Shown: positions 24,423-33,728, counted from the first letter of the stretch. The stretch is 33,858 bases of DNA from an uncultured Clostridia bacterium (GCA_934130325.1 CAKOYA010000012.1:1-33858); one strand, 5' to 3'. Notes: generated by a model not told the origin, from the letters alone. Numbers and translations are program-made.

Positions 24423-25829
24423 ATGAAACAAAAAAATAACAATAGTACAAGTAAAAAAAGAAATAATAAGCCTAAAAGTAAAAATATAAAACAAAAAGTA
24501 AAAAATAGTAAAAATATTAGTAAAGATAATAAAAATAAAAAAGGATTTAAAGTGGGGATTATTGTAGTAAGCTTTGTTATTGTTTTATTAGTTATACTTT
24601 CATTTTATTATATATTATCGAAAGAAAAAAGTAATGAATATTCTAAAAAGATTAATACATGGGGATTAAGTAAATTGTATGATAATAATCAAACATACTC
24701 TTGGCAAAATGTAAGCAAAATAGAAGCTTTAAGAATAGTTATTGCAGCTTCTACTAATAAGACTAATGTAAAATCGTTGTATAATCCTAAAGATGAAATG
24801 TCAGATGATGAAATTTTTATGTATTATGCAAATTATAATAATTTAATTGATGACGATTCTATAAATAATAATAATATGAATGAAAATGCTACTATGTTAG
24901 ATGTAATTATGTTAATAAATAATTCTAGAAAGAATATATTAAAAAAAGAAATAACAGGAGTTGGTAATCCAATTTTTTCTGATTTTGATATCTATACCGA
25001 TATACAAAAGGCATATATACGAAATTTGGTAAAAGATGAAATAATACAAAACAATGATAAAAAATTAAATGCAGATAAGGACATTAGAAAAGGTGAACTA
25101 AACAAAATAATTGTTAATTATGTGTATAAATATTCTACTTTTTCTCTTAATGGAGAAGTAATGATAAGAAATGAAGAGGATATGCCTAAAAATGTGGATG
25201 AATATCCATATGTATTAGAAAATGTACCGAAGGAAGTATATGAGCAAAAGAATACAGTATATGATTATGATTATTATTTAAATGCAGCGGATTTTTTTGA
25301 TATAAGAAGAGAATACTATTGGACTACTGTATACAATTCTAACAAATATTTTGATACTATATTAAATGTGGACTACAATACAATAACTTATGAAGGTTTA
25401 AGAGATAGTATAAAAAATTATGTAGTAGGAAGGTATGAAGAAGATGTTTTAAAAGAATATGTTGATTACGTTAAGAAAAATAATATAAAAATTACAGGTA
25501 AATCTACTTCATGTTTACCAGCTATATATAATGATGGTAGAAGGTGTGTTATAAGAACTAAGTTAGAATTTAATATAGAAAGTAGTAATACAAAAGAAAA
25601 TTTATTATGCTTTGATAAGATGTATAACGCAAAGGTATATTATGATAAAACAAATTATACTATATACATAGATGCCCAAATGGGATATGTGTCAGATAGC
25701 AAACTTGTATATAACCAACAGCAACCAGTATATACAATGCTTTTAGATATGTCAAAGGATGAAATTAAAGTTACAAATAGTATTAACCCGTATAATAATC
25801 TTTTACAGGAAGAAGGTGCTAATGAATGA
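24423..25829 (+). CDS. Membrane-anchored protein with SLH-like repeats, copy 2
   Basis: This 468-aa protein is a tandem paralogue of the preceding one with the same order of parts: an extremely basic low-complexity head (about 1-42), a membrane helix (about 43-65), degenerate SLH-like repeats (KIEALRIVIAAST; IFSDFDIYTDIQKAYIRNL; RKGELNKIIVNYVYKY), and a C-terminal domain with DEYPYVLENVPKEVYE and TILNVDYNTI. The two have diverged strongly outside these segments, so the duplication is old and each may have its own partner. Its stop overlaps the start of the 1,773-aa gene by four bases (ATGA), so the giant protein is translationally coupled to it, which suggests a direct working relationship. 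Confidence 0.68.
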   Translation: MKQKNNNSTSKKRNNKPKSKNIKQKVKNSKNISKDNKNKKGFKVGIIVVSFVIVLLVILSFYYILSKEKSNEYSKKINTWGLSKLYDNNQTYSWQNVSKIEALRIVIAASTNKTNVKSLYNPKDEMSDDEIFMYYANYNNLIDDDSINNNNMNENATMLDVIMLINNSRKNILKKEITGVGNPIFSDFDIYTDIQKAYIRNLVKDEIIQNNDKKLNADKDIRKGELNKIIVNYVYKYSTFSLNGEVMIRNEEDMPKNVDEYPYVLENVPKEVYEQKNTVYDYDYYLNAADFFDIRREYYWTTVYNSNKYFDTILNVDYNTITYEGLRDSIKNYVVGRYEEDVLKEYVDYVKKNNIKITGKSTSCLPAIYNDGRRCVIRTKLEFNIESSNTKENLLCFDKMYNAKVYYDKTNYTIYIDAQMGYVSDSKLVYNQQQPVYTMLLDMSKDEIKVTNSINPYNNLLQEEGANE

Positions 25830-28800
25830 GTAGACAGATAAAAAAAATAGGAGTACTGCTATTTTTATTAGTAGCATTAGTAGCATTAAAAAATGATTTG
25901 TTAGCATACGAATTAAATTTGCAGGCTGATGTAGTAAATGCATATAGTTCTGATGTTGTAGGACTAAATTATTTTACTTTTGTAAAGGCAGCTAAGGGAA
26001 ATAAGGGGCATCAAAATCCACTTAAGTTATCACAAAAGACAGGTACTAGTACAACATATCAAACTAATCGTTTACTTTTTCATCTAAGTACAGGAAGTAA
26101 ATATGATAATAGTAAATTTGGTGCTAATAATACAACAAAATATGATAAAGCTAAGAAGATAGTAAGTTATGATGGTTCAAAGGATGGTCTTAGATTATCA
26201 TATAAGATTATAACATTAGCTGGTGGAAATTGGTTATCCAATTATCAAGAAAGAACAGAGCTGCGTACTACTCAAATTAAGGATAAATCTGATGATAACC
26301 AAATTCTTTGGCCTGAATCTAGTAATTCAGATATAACTGAAGAGTTTGTACAAGTTAAAGGTGATCTAGCCATATCTTCTTTTTTGATTAATGGTGATAC
26401 TTATAAAACCTTAATGAAAAATATAAAAGATAATAAGGTCGAGAATACAAATAATGAATATCAAATTATGGTTTCAAATCAGTTAAATATTGCAGGAGCT
26501 ACTCGAAACACGGCATGGAATTTTTATGACACTGTTGGTGGTATCCCCGGATTTAATGTAGCAAATTATGGAACATGGGTTGGACAATCGGCATTAAATA
26601 ACTACGATAATAATTTATTTATTCCATGTACTACATCTGGTAAAGATAATCCTAAAAACATAAATATAAGAGTAGCGGTGCAAGGTGAAAATGGTGAAAT
26701 AACCTATGATAATAATAAACTTTTAATAAATGAAGAACATGTTCATGTTTATCCTAGCGAAAATTATAAGAAATTTAAAAAGGTTGAATCTAGTGGAAAT
26801 GACTATATGACGTTTAAGTGGGAAGTTTCAAGTGCAGATGATGATTCGATATGGTTTAATCCTAAAGAAATCATTAATCTTTCTGATGGTGAAATAATAA
26901 CAGGTGTAGCTTATGAAGCAGCAATGGAGGGGAGAGACAGTTATCCTAAGACTCCTAATGCAGATAACTCGATATGGATTAGTGGTCAAGATGGCGAGCA
27001 ATATTTTTATATAACATATTATGTTACAAAGGCTAATAACACTCATAAGTGTTTAGAGGTTACACATATTGATAAAGCTACTGGTGAAATTATACAAGGG
27101 TTAGGAGGAACTGAAAATTTCGATAATGGTAGTGGAGAAAATTTAACAAAAATATATTCTAATAATTCTGAAGATCCTCAATCAAAGTATTTTGTAGATT
27201 ATCCAAATGCCACAATTACTTTAAAATGGCCTAATGTTTTTTACAGTAGTGATGGAATAAGTTTTTTAAATGACCCTGTTAATATAGATGGAAAATATTA
27301 TATTCCAGAGTCTATAACAAATAAAACAGGAAGTAATTCAAGTGGTAAAGTAAATTTTTCAGAATATGATGGCACCGTAAAAATTGTTTATTACTATCAA
27401 CAAGTTTTTGTAAGAGAGTTGTATGTTAATAATATAGATTTTAGTACTGGTAAAAAAATTACATTGTCAACTGATTCTACGAAAATAGGTAATGCAATAA
27501 GTAGTAATATTTTTGAAAATGTTGAAGATCTTGATAACAATATTCAAAGTGTAAAGACTTTATCAGAAATTTCAACTAAAATATATGAAGTGGGTAATAA
27601 TGAAGAATCTCCATATCATTATGCTATATATTATAGTAATATAGGAGAATATGAAAATGGATTTAATATATATTCTTTAACATCTTCATTTGGTTTACCA
27701 GATGGATACTCACTTGTTGGATACAAAAATGCAACATCTAGTACTTCTGAAAATATGCCTAGTTATACTCCTATGTCTAATTTTGACGCGGCAAGGTACA
27801 GATTAGATTGGGTAAACTTTAATTTGGTTAATGACGCGTTTAAAGTGATAAATGTGCCTTCTAAAAAAGAAATAAATGATGCAACTATAATTGAATTTTA
27901 TTACAGTGATGGTTTTAATACCGGTAAAACTTTGGAAGTATACCAATTAATATCATCAGGAGATGGACAGATGGAATATGCAAACGAAAAATTTGGCGCG
28001 CAATATTATTTTGATCCTTCAAATTCTGTGTTAAAGTCGAATAATAATAATAATCAATTTGAAAAATATTCTATCTTAAAATCAAAAGATTCTTATATAA
28101 AGCTTCGTAATAAAACTGTTGAAGGTGCTGATGGAAATACGTACGAATGTATAGGATACTCATTAAATAGTAAGCCTGGCAAAGAGGAGAATCTAAAAAA
28201 TCAAGATATAAATAGTATTGGTATAAATAAGATTGTGACTGGAAATAAAAAAAATGGAGCAATATATTATGTATGGAAAAAAATAAACACTAATAATGAT
28301 ATATTGAAATTAAAAGGATGGTTTGATTTTATTAATACAAAAGATGAGTTTAAAAAAGCAACATATCCAAATAATGATTCAGAATCAAAAGTGGGAGAAA
28401 TTAGTTATAATGGTTCTCAATTAAATATGGATAAAATACCTACAGGAGAATACTTAGCACCATATGTTGCAGGGGCATATCCATATTTTATAAAAGGTAT
28501 CAGATATCAATTAATAAAAAAACAAACTACATTTAAAGTTACATATAAGTGGCAAAATAAATGGGAATCTGGAATAAACTCTGAGACTGGAAAGGTCGAA
28601 TATTCAACACAAGATTGTTCTAAATCTAAAACATTTACGGTTGATTGGAAATATTACATAATTACTGATTTTATAATGTATAGAATAAGCAATGTAACGT
28701 ACGATGATAATGAAACTGAGAATTATGGAGAAAGAAAAATTTTTGAGGATTATGGAAATTCACAATTAGAATTATCTGATAGTTATAATGATAGGAGTAC

Positions 28801-31147
28801 TCCTAATTTTGTTTCAAGCATGATTAAATTGGAAGATGTGGAAAAATCTCTTGAGGGAGGAGGAGAAAATTATACGCCTGTTTTCCCTGATGTTTCTGTA
28901 AATTTACAATATAATAATGCATATATATATTTAATAGAAGATGGAAAAAATAAGGAAATTGTTAATTCAAATAAAAAAAATATAACTGTTTCATGTAATT
29001 TAAATAAATTTACTCCTTATGATAGTTCTGATATAACATTTGATAATAATAATAGTATTTCTATAAATGTTGCAGGAGATGCAAATGAATATACTAAAGA
29101 ATTGGAAAATACATATATGATACCATCACCTAATAAGTTAACAAATTATACTGATTTTTCTGAAGAGGAGAATAAGAGAATAATAAATAAGAAAAATTTT
29201 AATGCAGCATTACAAATATCTAAAGCTAAATTAGTATATAAGAAGGTTGGCAATTTAGGTATCGAAAAAGCAGGTAATGAAAAAATTGAAGAAGATAATG
29301 AAATGATTTTGGAAAAAGATGATATTAAAAATTATAATAAAGAAGATCTAAAAGAACTAGAAGAAGTAAATAATGCGAGTCCAAATCAAATATTAATGCA
29401 ATTTAAAAAATATGGGGATTATAATAATGGTGAAGAGAATAATATAGGACCAATTAGATTTATTGATGTATTTAATCCAGTAAGCTTGGACGAGGCTAAA
29501 GAGATTTTTCATTCAAATGCTGAAAGTAATAATTTTGTAGATCATACAAACAATGAAAAAAATTATAATTTGGTGCTTCAAGCTGGTGCAACCTTTACAG
29601 TTACTCCAAAATATAAAAAGAATACAGATGTATATAGTAATTTAAACACTGAAAAGTATGTTCAAGGCTATTTACTTAAATTTAGTTTCGATATTCAATT
29701 TGTAGGTGCAGAAGGAAAAAAAGTAAGAATACTAGAGAGTGAAGATTGGAAAGAAGTTAATGAATATCAAGAGATATCTCAAGGAACTGTTATATGGGTT
29801 GAAGGAGCCAGTACTAAGTTTGAAGCTTATCCTAAAGGAATACAAGCCAATGACGATTCTATAAATAATGCTGTTTATCAGAAAAAAAATAAATTAAGTA
29901 TAGTTGCTATTACTAATAACAGTGGGGAAAACTATATCAAAAAATTAGCTATAGATTTGAATGAAAATATGAATACTTTTTTAGGTTTAGAAATAGGTAA
30001 CTCCAATAGTCTAGGCAATACCAAAAGTGTTGAAGCGTGGAATAAAAGTGAAATTTATGAGGAATCATATTATCCATCTCAGCACGCAGCAATAATATCA
30101 ACAGGTACAAAAAATACATATGATAGAGTATTTGGATTCTCAATAACAGATTGTACTGATGTGGCTTGGAAAGATATATTTAGAAAAAGCGATGAAAATG
30201 GTGTTAACACTAAAACTGGAAAAGTGTATGATTCTGGTGTTAAACCTTGGTATTTAAATGATATTATGAGTGGTTTATTATGGGGAAATACGATTAAAAA
30301 TGCTGAAGAAAGAACATATACTATACCATTAGGACCTTATAAAAATAAAAAGAAAATTATTGACGAAAAATATGATTCAACGTATATATATGCACCAAAG
30401 CTTGGATATAGATTTAGTTTTAATGTTAAAGCTACTGGTTATATAGATACAGGTGAAGAAAAATATATCAAAATAGAGCCTAGTTATTATTATATTTCAA
30501 AAGATGGGAAAACATTTATTAATGATATAGAATTATATTATAAGACATACACCGGAAAGTACATAAAGTTTAAAGACTCTAATTATAAAATATATTATAA
30601 ACCTAATGATGGATATAGGTATTATAATAGTAGTATAACAAATTATTTTCAAGATTCTAATGAATCGGAATTAGAACCTGGTGATACACTATCAAAAAAA
30701 TTAATTGGGTTAAACATTTCTAAAGCATTTACATTAGAAAACTCATCTATGATTCAAGGAAGTGATAATTATTTACAAGCTTGGTTTGGTGAATTTAAAT
30801 TACCTAATTCTACAATAGCAGTAAAAAAAGATGGGAAATTAAGTGAGCCACTTGTAGACGGATATATAGGTGTAAAATTTGACATATCATGCATTACTAA
30901 ACTAAATGATGGAAGTGAGAGAACAATTTCATATAATACAAATAATAAAGCAGCAGACTCTAAGGATAATACTACACAATGGGATTATGAAGGATTTTTA
31001 GGATTTACAAATGTTGGAAAAGAGGCTAATTTAACTTTACAATTAGAAAAAGGTGACTGGAATATTAAAAATGATATATATAACCAAATTAAAGGTACAG
31101 TTATATTATATGATACTGATTCTAGGGCAGCTAATGATTTTAACTAA
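25826..31147 (+). CDS. Giant secreted surface protein (1,773 aa), probable adhesin or cargo of the Tad-like system
   Basis: Residues 1-27 form a signal peptide (basic start, long hydrophobic core, probable cleavage after LLA). The rest is beta-rich and polar with few Cys. A region around 405-560 contains CLEVTHIDKATGEII and VKIVYYYQQVFVRELYVN, which look like MucBP-type modules; similar blocks occur later (for example FNTGKTLEVYQLIS). I cannot assign the remainder. No LPxTG motif, C-terminal membrane helix or SLH repeats are seen, so it must be held by other proteins, secreted, or carried by the pilus. It is the last gene of the operon, overlapping the SLH-like gene by four bases and followed by a strong terminator. 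It has the size and features of a Gram-positive adhesin; the ligand is unknown. Confidence 0.7.
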   Translation: MSRQIKKIGVLLFLLVALVALKNDLLAYELNLQADVVNAYSSDVVGLNYFTFVKAAKGNKGHQNPLKLSQKTGTSTTYQTNRLLFHLSTGSKYDNSKFGANNTTKYDKAKKIVSYDGSKDGLRLSYKIITLAGGNWLSNYQERTELRTTQIKDKSDDNQILWPESSNSDITEEFVQVKGDLAISSFLINGDTYKTLMKNIKDNKVENTNNEYQIMVSNQLNIAGATRNTAWNFYDTVGGIPGFNVANYGTWVGQSALNNYDNNLFIPCTTSGKDNPKNINIRVAVQGENGEITYDNNKLLINEEHVHVYPSENYKKFKKVESSGNDYMTFKWEVSSADDDSIWFNPKEIINLSDGEIITGVAYEAAMEGRDSYPKTPNADNSIWISGQDGEQYFYITYYVTKANNTHKCLEVTHIDKATGEIIQGLGGTENFDNGSGENLTKIYSNNSEDPQSKYFVDYPNATITLKWPNVFYSSDGISFLNDPVNIDGKYYIPESITNKTGSNSSGKVNFSEYDGTVKIVYYYQQVFVRELYVNNIDFSTGKKITLSTDSTKIGNAISSNIFENVEDLDNNIQSVKTLSEISTKIYEVGNNEESPYHYAIYYSNIGEYENGFNIYSLTSSFGLPDGYSLVGYKNATSSTSENMPSYTPMSNFDAARYRLDWVNFNLVNDAFKVINVPSKKEINDATIIEFYYSDGFNTGKTLEVYQLISSGDGQMEYANEKFGAQYYFDPSNSVLKSNNNNNQFEKYSILKSKDSYIKLRNKTVEGADGNTYECIGYSLNSKPGKEENLKNQDINSIGINKIVTGNKKNGAIYYVWKKINTNNDILKLKGWFDFINTKDEFKKATYPNNDSESKVGEISYNGSQLNMDKIPTGEYLAPYVAGAYPYFIKGIRYQLIKKQTTFKVTYKWQNKWESGINSETGKVEYSTQDCSKSKTFTVDWKYYIITDFIMYRISNVTYDDNETENYGERKIFEDYGNSQLELSDSYNDRSTPNFVSSMIKLEDVEKSLEGGGENYTPVFPDVSVNLQYNNAYIYLIEDGKNKEIVNSNKKNITVSCNLNKFTPYDSSDITFDNNNSISINVAGDANEYTKELENTYMIPSPNKLTNYTDFSEEENKRIINKKNFNAALQISKAKLVYKKVGNLGIEKAGNEKIEEDNEMILEKDDIKNYNKEDLKELEEVNNASPNQILMQFKKYGDYNNGEENNIGPIRFIDVFNPVSLDEAKEIFHSNAESNNFVDHTNNEKNYNLVLQAGATFTVTPKYKKNTDVYSNLNTEKYVQGYLLKFSFDIQFVGAEGKKVRILESEDWKEVNEYQEISQGTVIWVEGASTKFEAYPKGIQANDDSINNAVYQKKNKLSIVAITNNSGENYIKKLAIDLNENMNTFLGLEIGNSNSLGNTKSVEAWNKSEIYEESYYPSQHAAIISTGTKNTYDRVFGFSITDCTDVAWKDIFRKSDENGVNTKTGKVYDSGVKPWYLNDIMSGLLWGNTIKNAEERTYTIPLGPYKNKKKIIDEKYDSTYIYAPKLGYRFSFNVKATGYIDTGEEKYIKIEPSYYYISKDGKTFINDIELYYKTYTGKYIKFKDSNYKIYYKPNDGYRYYNSSITNYFQDSNESELEPGDTLSKKLIGLNISKAFTLENSSMIQGSDNYLQAWFGEFKLPNSTIAVKKDGKLSEPLVDGYIGVKFDISCITKLNDGSERTISYNTNNKAADSKDNTTQWDYEGFLGFTNVGKEANLTLQLEKGDWNIKNDIYNQIKGTVILYDTDSRAANDFN

Positions 31148-31154
31148 ATAATTT

Positions 31155-31184
31155 AAAACCTCAGCTTTTGATAGCTGAGGTTTT
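31155..31184. terminator. Strong bidirectional terminator at the end of the Tad-like operon
   Basis: A perfect 12-bp stem AAAACCTCAGCT / AGCTGAGGTTTT (31155-31166 with 31173-31184) with a six-base loop has an A run on one side and a T run on the other. It serves both the giant-protein gene and the convergent SLH gene. Confidence 0.9.
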
Positions 31185-31193
31185 AGTATTGGA

Positions 31194-32429
31194 CTATTCG
31201 CCAACTTTTGGATATTTATATACTGAGTCAAGTATAACAACATGCAAGGTATCTGAACCATATTTATTACTAATAGTAATATCAGTTTCTCCCCAAGAGC
31301 AGGCGGTCACAATCTGATCTCCGGTAGGACTTATGCGAGCTGTGTACCAATCCATGGAATCAGCTGTGGTATAAACGATATCATTAGCAAAAAGACCATG
31401 GAGACTGAATCCATATTCAAATGTTGCCCCCCAATTAATATCGGCAACTAAATACAAAGTTTTGTCTTTGTACATAATTGCATTTGTTGGAGGATAAGCT
31501 TCAATTGGGAACATTCTGTTAAATTTTGGTACACCCGGCATGAAAATTATCCTGCCTGTAGGAAATTTTGGAGAAAAATCGTAATATTGTTTATATGATT
31601 CCAAAATTTTTAAAATATCGCTTGAATTAACTGCATCAATAAAATTGACATACGAATATCCATCAGCCAAGTCAGCAATTTTGGAGAATATATAAATTAC
31701 TTGTTCATTTGTGACATAATTGTCAGGTGCAAATTTATTATCTTCAATTCCGTTAATTAAACCTAAGGAATAAGCTTGTTTAATATAATCATTTGCCCAA
31801 TGAGACTCAATATCATTGAAAGAATTATCATATTCTCGAATTTGTGGTAACTTCCACCAAGATGAATTTGCGCAGCAAATAATTTTTGCAAATTCAGCTC
31901 GAGTAAGATTTGAATCCCAATTACAATTAAGTTGGTAATACTGATTTTTTACTCCATCAAGGATTGAATTCCCCTCAACGTCACTTGTACCTGAAAGTAT
32001 TTTTGCCACATTATTGAAACGTATCATTGTACCATTAGAAATTAAATCTTGAAAATCCTTGGTACTTTTATCGTAACTTTCATTCGGTTTTGCTGACATT
32101 TGTAGATCATAAATAAGTCTAAAAAGGTCTAACCGTATAGTAGGATCTTGAGGTGAGCGAATCCATTTCATCTCATAAGTGCCATAAAAGTAGTCAAAAC
32201 TCCATAGTGACATTGGAACTTTTGTAATATTAATATCAGGACTATTGTATGCATCTTTGTATACTGCGCCATTACTGTAAAAGTATGACTGTGTATAATA
32301 GTCTGAAATGTAGTCACCGCCATAAGATGCATAGCATGGCAAGTTAGTTGATAATATTAATTGAAAAATTAATATTATTATTAAAGTGAACCTTGGGTAA
32401 CAGTGTTTCCGTAACATTTTTTTTAGCAT
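31194..32429 (-). CDS. Secreted SLH-domain surface protein
   Basis: This 411-aa exported protein has a signal peptide at about 10-35, ending near CYAS. Residues about 170-250 hold SLH repeats: LTRAEFAKIICCA, then FNDIESHWANDYIKQAYSLGLINGIEDNKFAPD and YVTNEQVIYIFSKI. These are much closer to consensus than those of the operon proteins. The C-terminus (ISPTGDQIVTACSWGETDI and onward) resembles a bacterial Ig-like (BIG2) domain. SLH domains bind pyruvylated wall polymer, so the protein is likely on the cell surface. Its base composition is visibly richer in G+C than neighbouring genes, suggesting a different origin. AGGAGGGA precedes the start. It faces the operon across a shared terminator, but with its own promoter it need not be co-regulated. 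Confidence 0.78.
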   Translation of the reverse strand: MLKKMLRKHCYPRFTLIIILIFQLILSTNLPCYASYGGDYISDYYTQSYFYSNGAVYKDAYNSPDINITKVPMSLWSFDYFYGTYEMKWIRSPQDPTIRLDLFRLIYDLQMSAKPNESYDKSTKDFQDLISNGTMIRFNNVAKILSGTSDVEGNSILDGVKNQYYQLNCNWDSNLTRAEFAKIICCANSSWWKLPQIREYDNSFNDIESHWANDYIKQAYSLGLINGIEDNKFAPDNYVTNEQVIYIFSKIADLADGYSYVNFIDAVNSSDILKILESYKQYYDFSPKFPTGRIIFMPGVPKFNRMFPIEAYPPTNAIMYKDKTLYLVADINWGATFEYGFSLHGLFANDIVYTTADSMDWYTARISPTGDQIVTACSWGETDITISNKYGSDTLHVVILDSVYKYPKVGE

Positions 32430-32479
32430 AAAAATCCCTCCTGTAATAGTTAATATAGTGTTTAATTTTTACAATGTAG

Positions 32480-32507
32480 CTTTAATGTAAGTTACATAAC
32501 TTTAAAG
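32480..32507. promoter_or_regulatory. Imperfect dyad in the leader of the SLH gene
   Basis: AAGTTA-CA-TAACTT (32489-32502) is flanked by CTTTA and TAAAG (32480-32484, 32503-32507). It lies just downstream of the predicted minus-strand transcription start, where an operator or leader structure would act. Confidence 0.4.
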
Positions 32508-32516
32508 TACAAAAAT

Positions 32517-32544
32517 ATTATATCATATTATTTTGTAAAGTCAA
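32517..32544 (-). promoter_or_regulatory. Sigma-A promoter of the SLH-domain gene
   Basis: On the minus strand, -35 TTGACT (32539-32544) and a perfect -10 TATAAT (32517-32522) are 16 bases apart, about 90 bases upstream of the start codon. This is the best -35/-10 pair in the window. Confidence 0.72.
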
Positions 32545-32550
32545 CACCTA

Positions 32551-32588
32551 ACATAAAAAATATACATAAAAACGTATACTTTTTATGT
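32551..32588. promoter_or_regulatory. 15-bp dyad upstream of the SLH promoter
   Basis: 32551-32565 pairs with 32574-32588 with one mismatch around an eight-base loop. It begins six bases upstream of the -35 box of the SLH promoter and lies between the two divergent genes. There is no T run on either side. An activator or repressor site is plausible. Confidence 0.5.
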
Positions 32589-32632
32589 AAATATTCTTAA
32601 TTTATCCTCAAAGTATATTTTTATGGACAAAC

Positions 32633-32659
32633 TATTCATAATTATTTGGTGTATGAATA
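32633..32659. promoter_or_regulatory. 8-bp dyad upstream of spoIID
   Basis: TATTCATA (32633-32640) and TATGAATA (32652-32659) form a perfect inverted repeat with an 11-base centre, just upstream of the AGGTGAG ribosome site of spoIID. It could be an operator. I do not see a convincing sigma-A promoter here, as expected for a sporulation gene, and cannot define a sigma-E one with confidence. Confidence 0.45.
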
Positions 32660-32681
32660 TATATAAATTAGGTGAGATATT

Positions 32682-33722
32682 TTGAAAAAATGGCTTGTAT
32701 ATATATATCCTAGTTTATGTATTTTTTGTATAATAACTTCGGTTTTGTTTTGCATTAATTTGTTAAAGAATAAGAGTGAAAGTAAAAAAATGGAGGAAAT
32801 AAAAAAGCAGGATGAAGAAGAAGAAGTTGAAGAAAAGTATAAAATAGATTTTAAGGCAAATGAAACTATTAGGGTTAAACTATGTGGTAGCGATGAAATT
32901 GTTGCAATGGATATTAACGATTATTTAAGAGGTGTAGTACCAGCTGAGATGCCACCATATTACGATTTGGAGGCAATAAAGGCACAAGCCGTTGTTGCAA
33001 GGACATATACATATAAAAGAGTGGAGGCAAGTGCAGAGGGAGAAAATGCTGATGTGTGTGATAATTACGCTCATTGTCAAGCATATTATAATAAGGAGAA
33101 GATTATTGAAATTTGGAAAAGAAAAGGATACGATGATGAAACAATTACAAAGTATTGGAATAATATAAATGAAGCGGTTGTTTCTACTCAAGATGAAGTA
33201 ATAGTATATGGTGGAAATTTAATAAAAGCATTTTTTCATGCAAGTAGTCCTTTGAAGACAGAAAGTGTTGATCAAATATGGGGTGGAGAGAGTTTACCGT
33301 ATTTAGTTTCAGTTGAAAATAATGAGTCAGAAGAGTATGCAAATAGGAATAGTACGGTTACTGTTAGTTTTGGTGATTTTATTTCCAAATTAAAGGAGAA
33401 AAATTTGGTTCAAGATGATGTGGTAGCAGAAAGTTGCAAAGATATGAAAATATGTGATTATACTACAAGTGGAAGAGTCAAAAATGTGGAAATTGGAAAA
33501 TACAAAGTAAAAGCTGAAAGTTTAAGATCGATATTTTCTCTTCGTTCTACTAATTTTACCTTTGATATAAAGGATGAAAATATTGTATTTAATGTATTAG
33601 GAAATGGGCATGGTATTGGTTTAAGTCAGGTTGGTGCTGATTATTATGCTAAATCTGGTATGAATTACAAGGATATTATAAAACATTATTATACAGGAGT
33701 TGAAATTGTGAATTTAAAGTAA
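32682..33722 (+). CDS. spoIID: Stage II sporulation protein D, lytic transglycosylase
   Basis: This 346-aa protein has one membrane helix (about 5-27), an acidic, charged linker and the SpoIID catalytic domain. SpoIID cleaves peptidoglycan glycan strands after SpoIIP removes stem peptides, driving forespore engulfment. The catalytic Glu is E89 in VVPAEMP. VCDNYAHC (C126, H131, C132) matches the zinc-type motif described for the clostridial enzyme. GHGIGLSQVGAD is the conserved C-terminal signature. The usual SGG-type segment reads FHASSPLKTES, with the two Gly replaced. The TTG start follows AGGTGAG. It shows that the organism belongs to a spore-forming lineage. It is divergent from the SLH gene and closed by a terminator. 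Confidence 0.88.
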   Translation: MKKWLVYIYPSLCIFCIITSVLFCINLLKNKSESKKMEEIKKQDEEEEVEEKYKIDFKANETIRVKLCGSDEIVAMDINDYLRGVVPAEMPPYYDLEAIKAQAVVARTYTYKRVEASAEGENADVCDNYAHCQAYYNKEKIIEIWKRKGYDDETITKYWNNINEAVVSTQDEVIVYGGNLIKAFFHASSPLKTESVDQIWGGESLPYLVSVENNESEEYANRNSTVTVSFGDFISKLKEKNLVQDDVVAESCKDMKICDYTTSGRVKNVEIGKYKVKAESLRSIFSLRSTNFTFDIKDENIVFNVLGNGHGIGLSQVGADYYAKSGMNYKDIIKHYYTGVEIVNLK

Positions 33723-33728
33723 TTTATG

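Noticed and set aside
25826..31147. LPxTG-anchored surface protein
   Set aside because: The C-terminus ends DSRAANDFN with no LPxTG-like motif, hydrophobic segment or basic tail.
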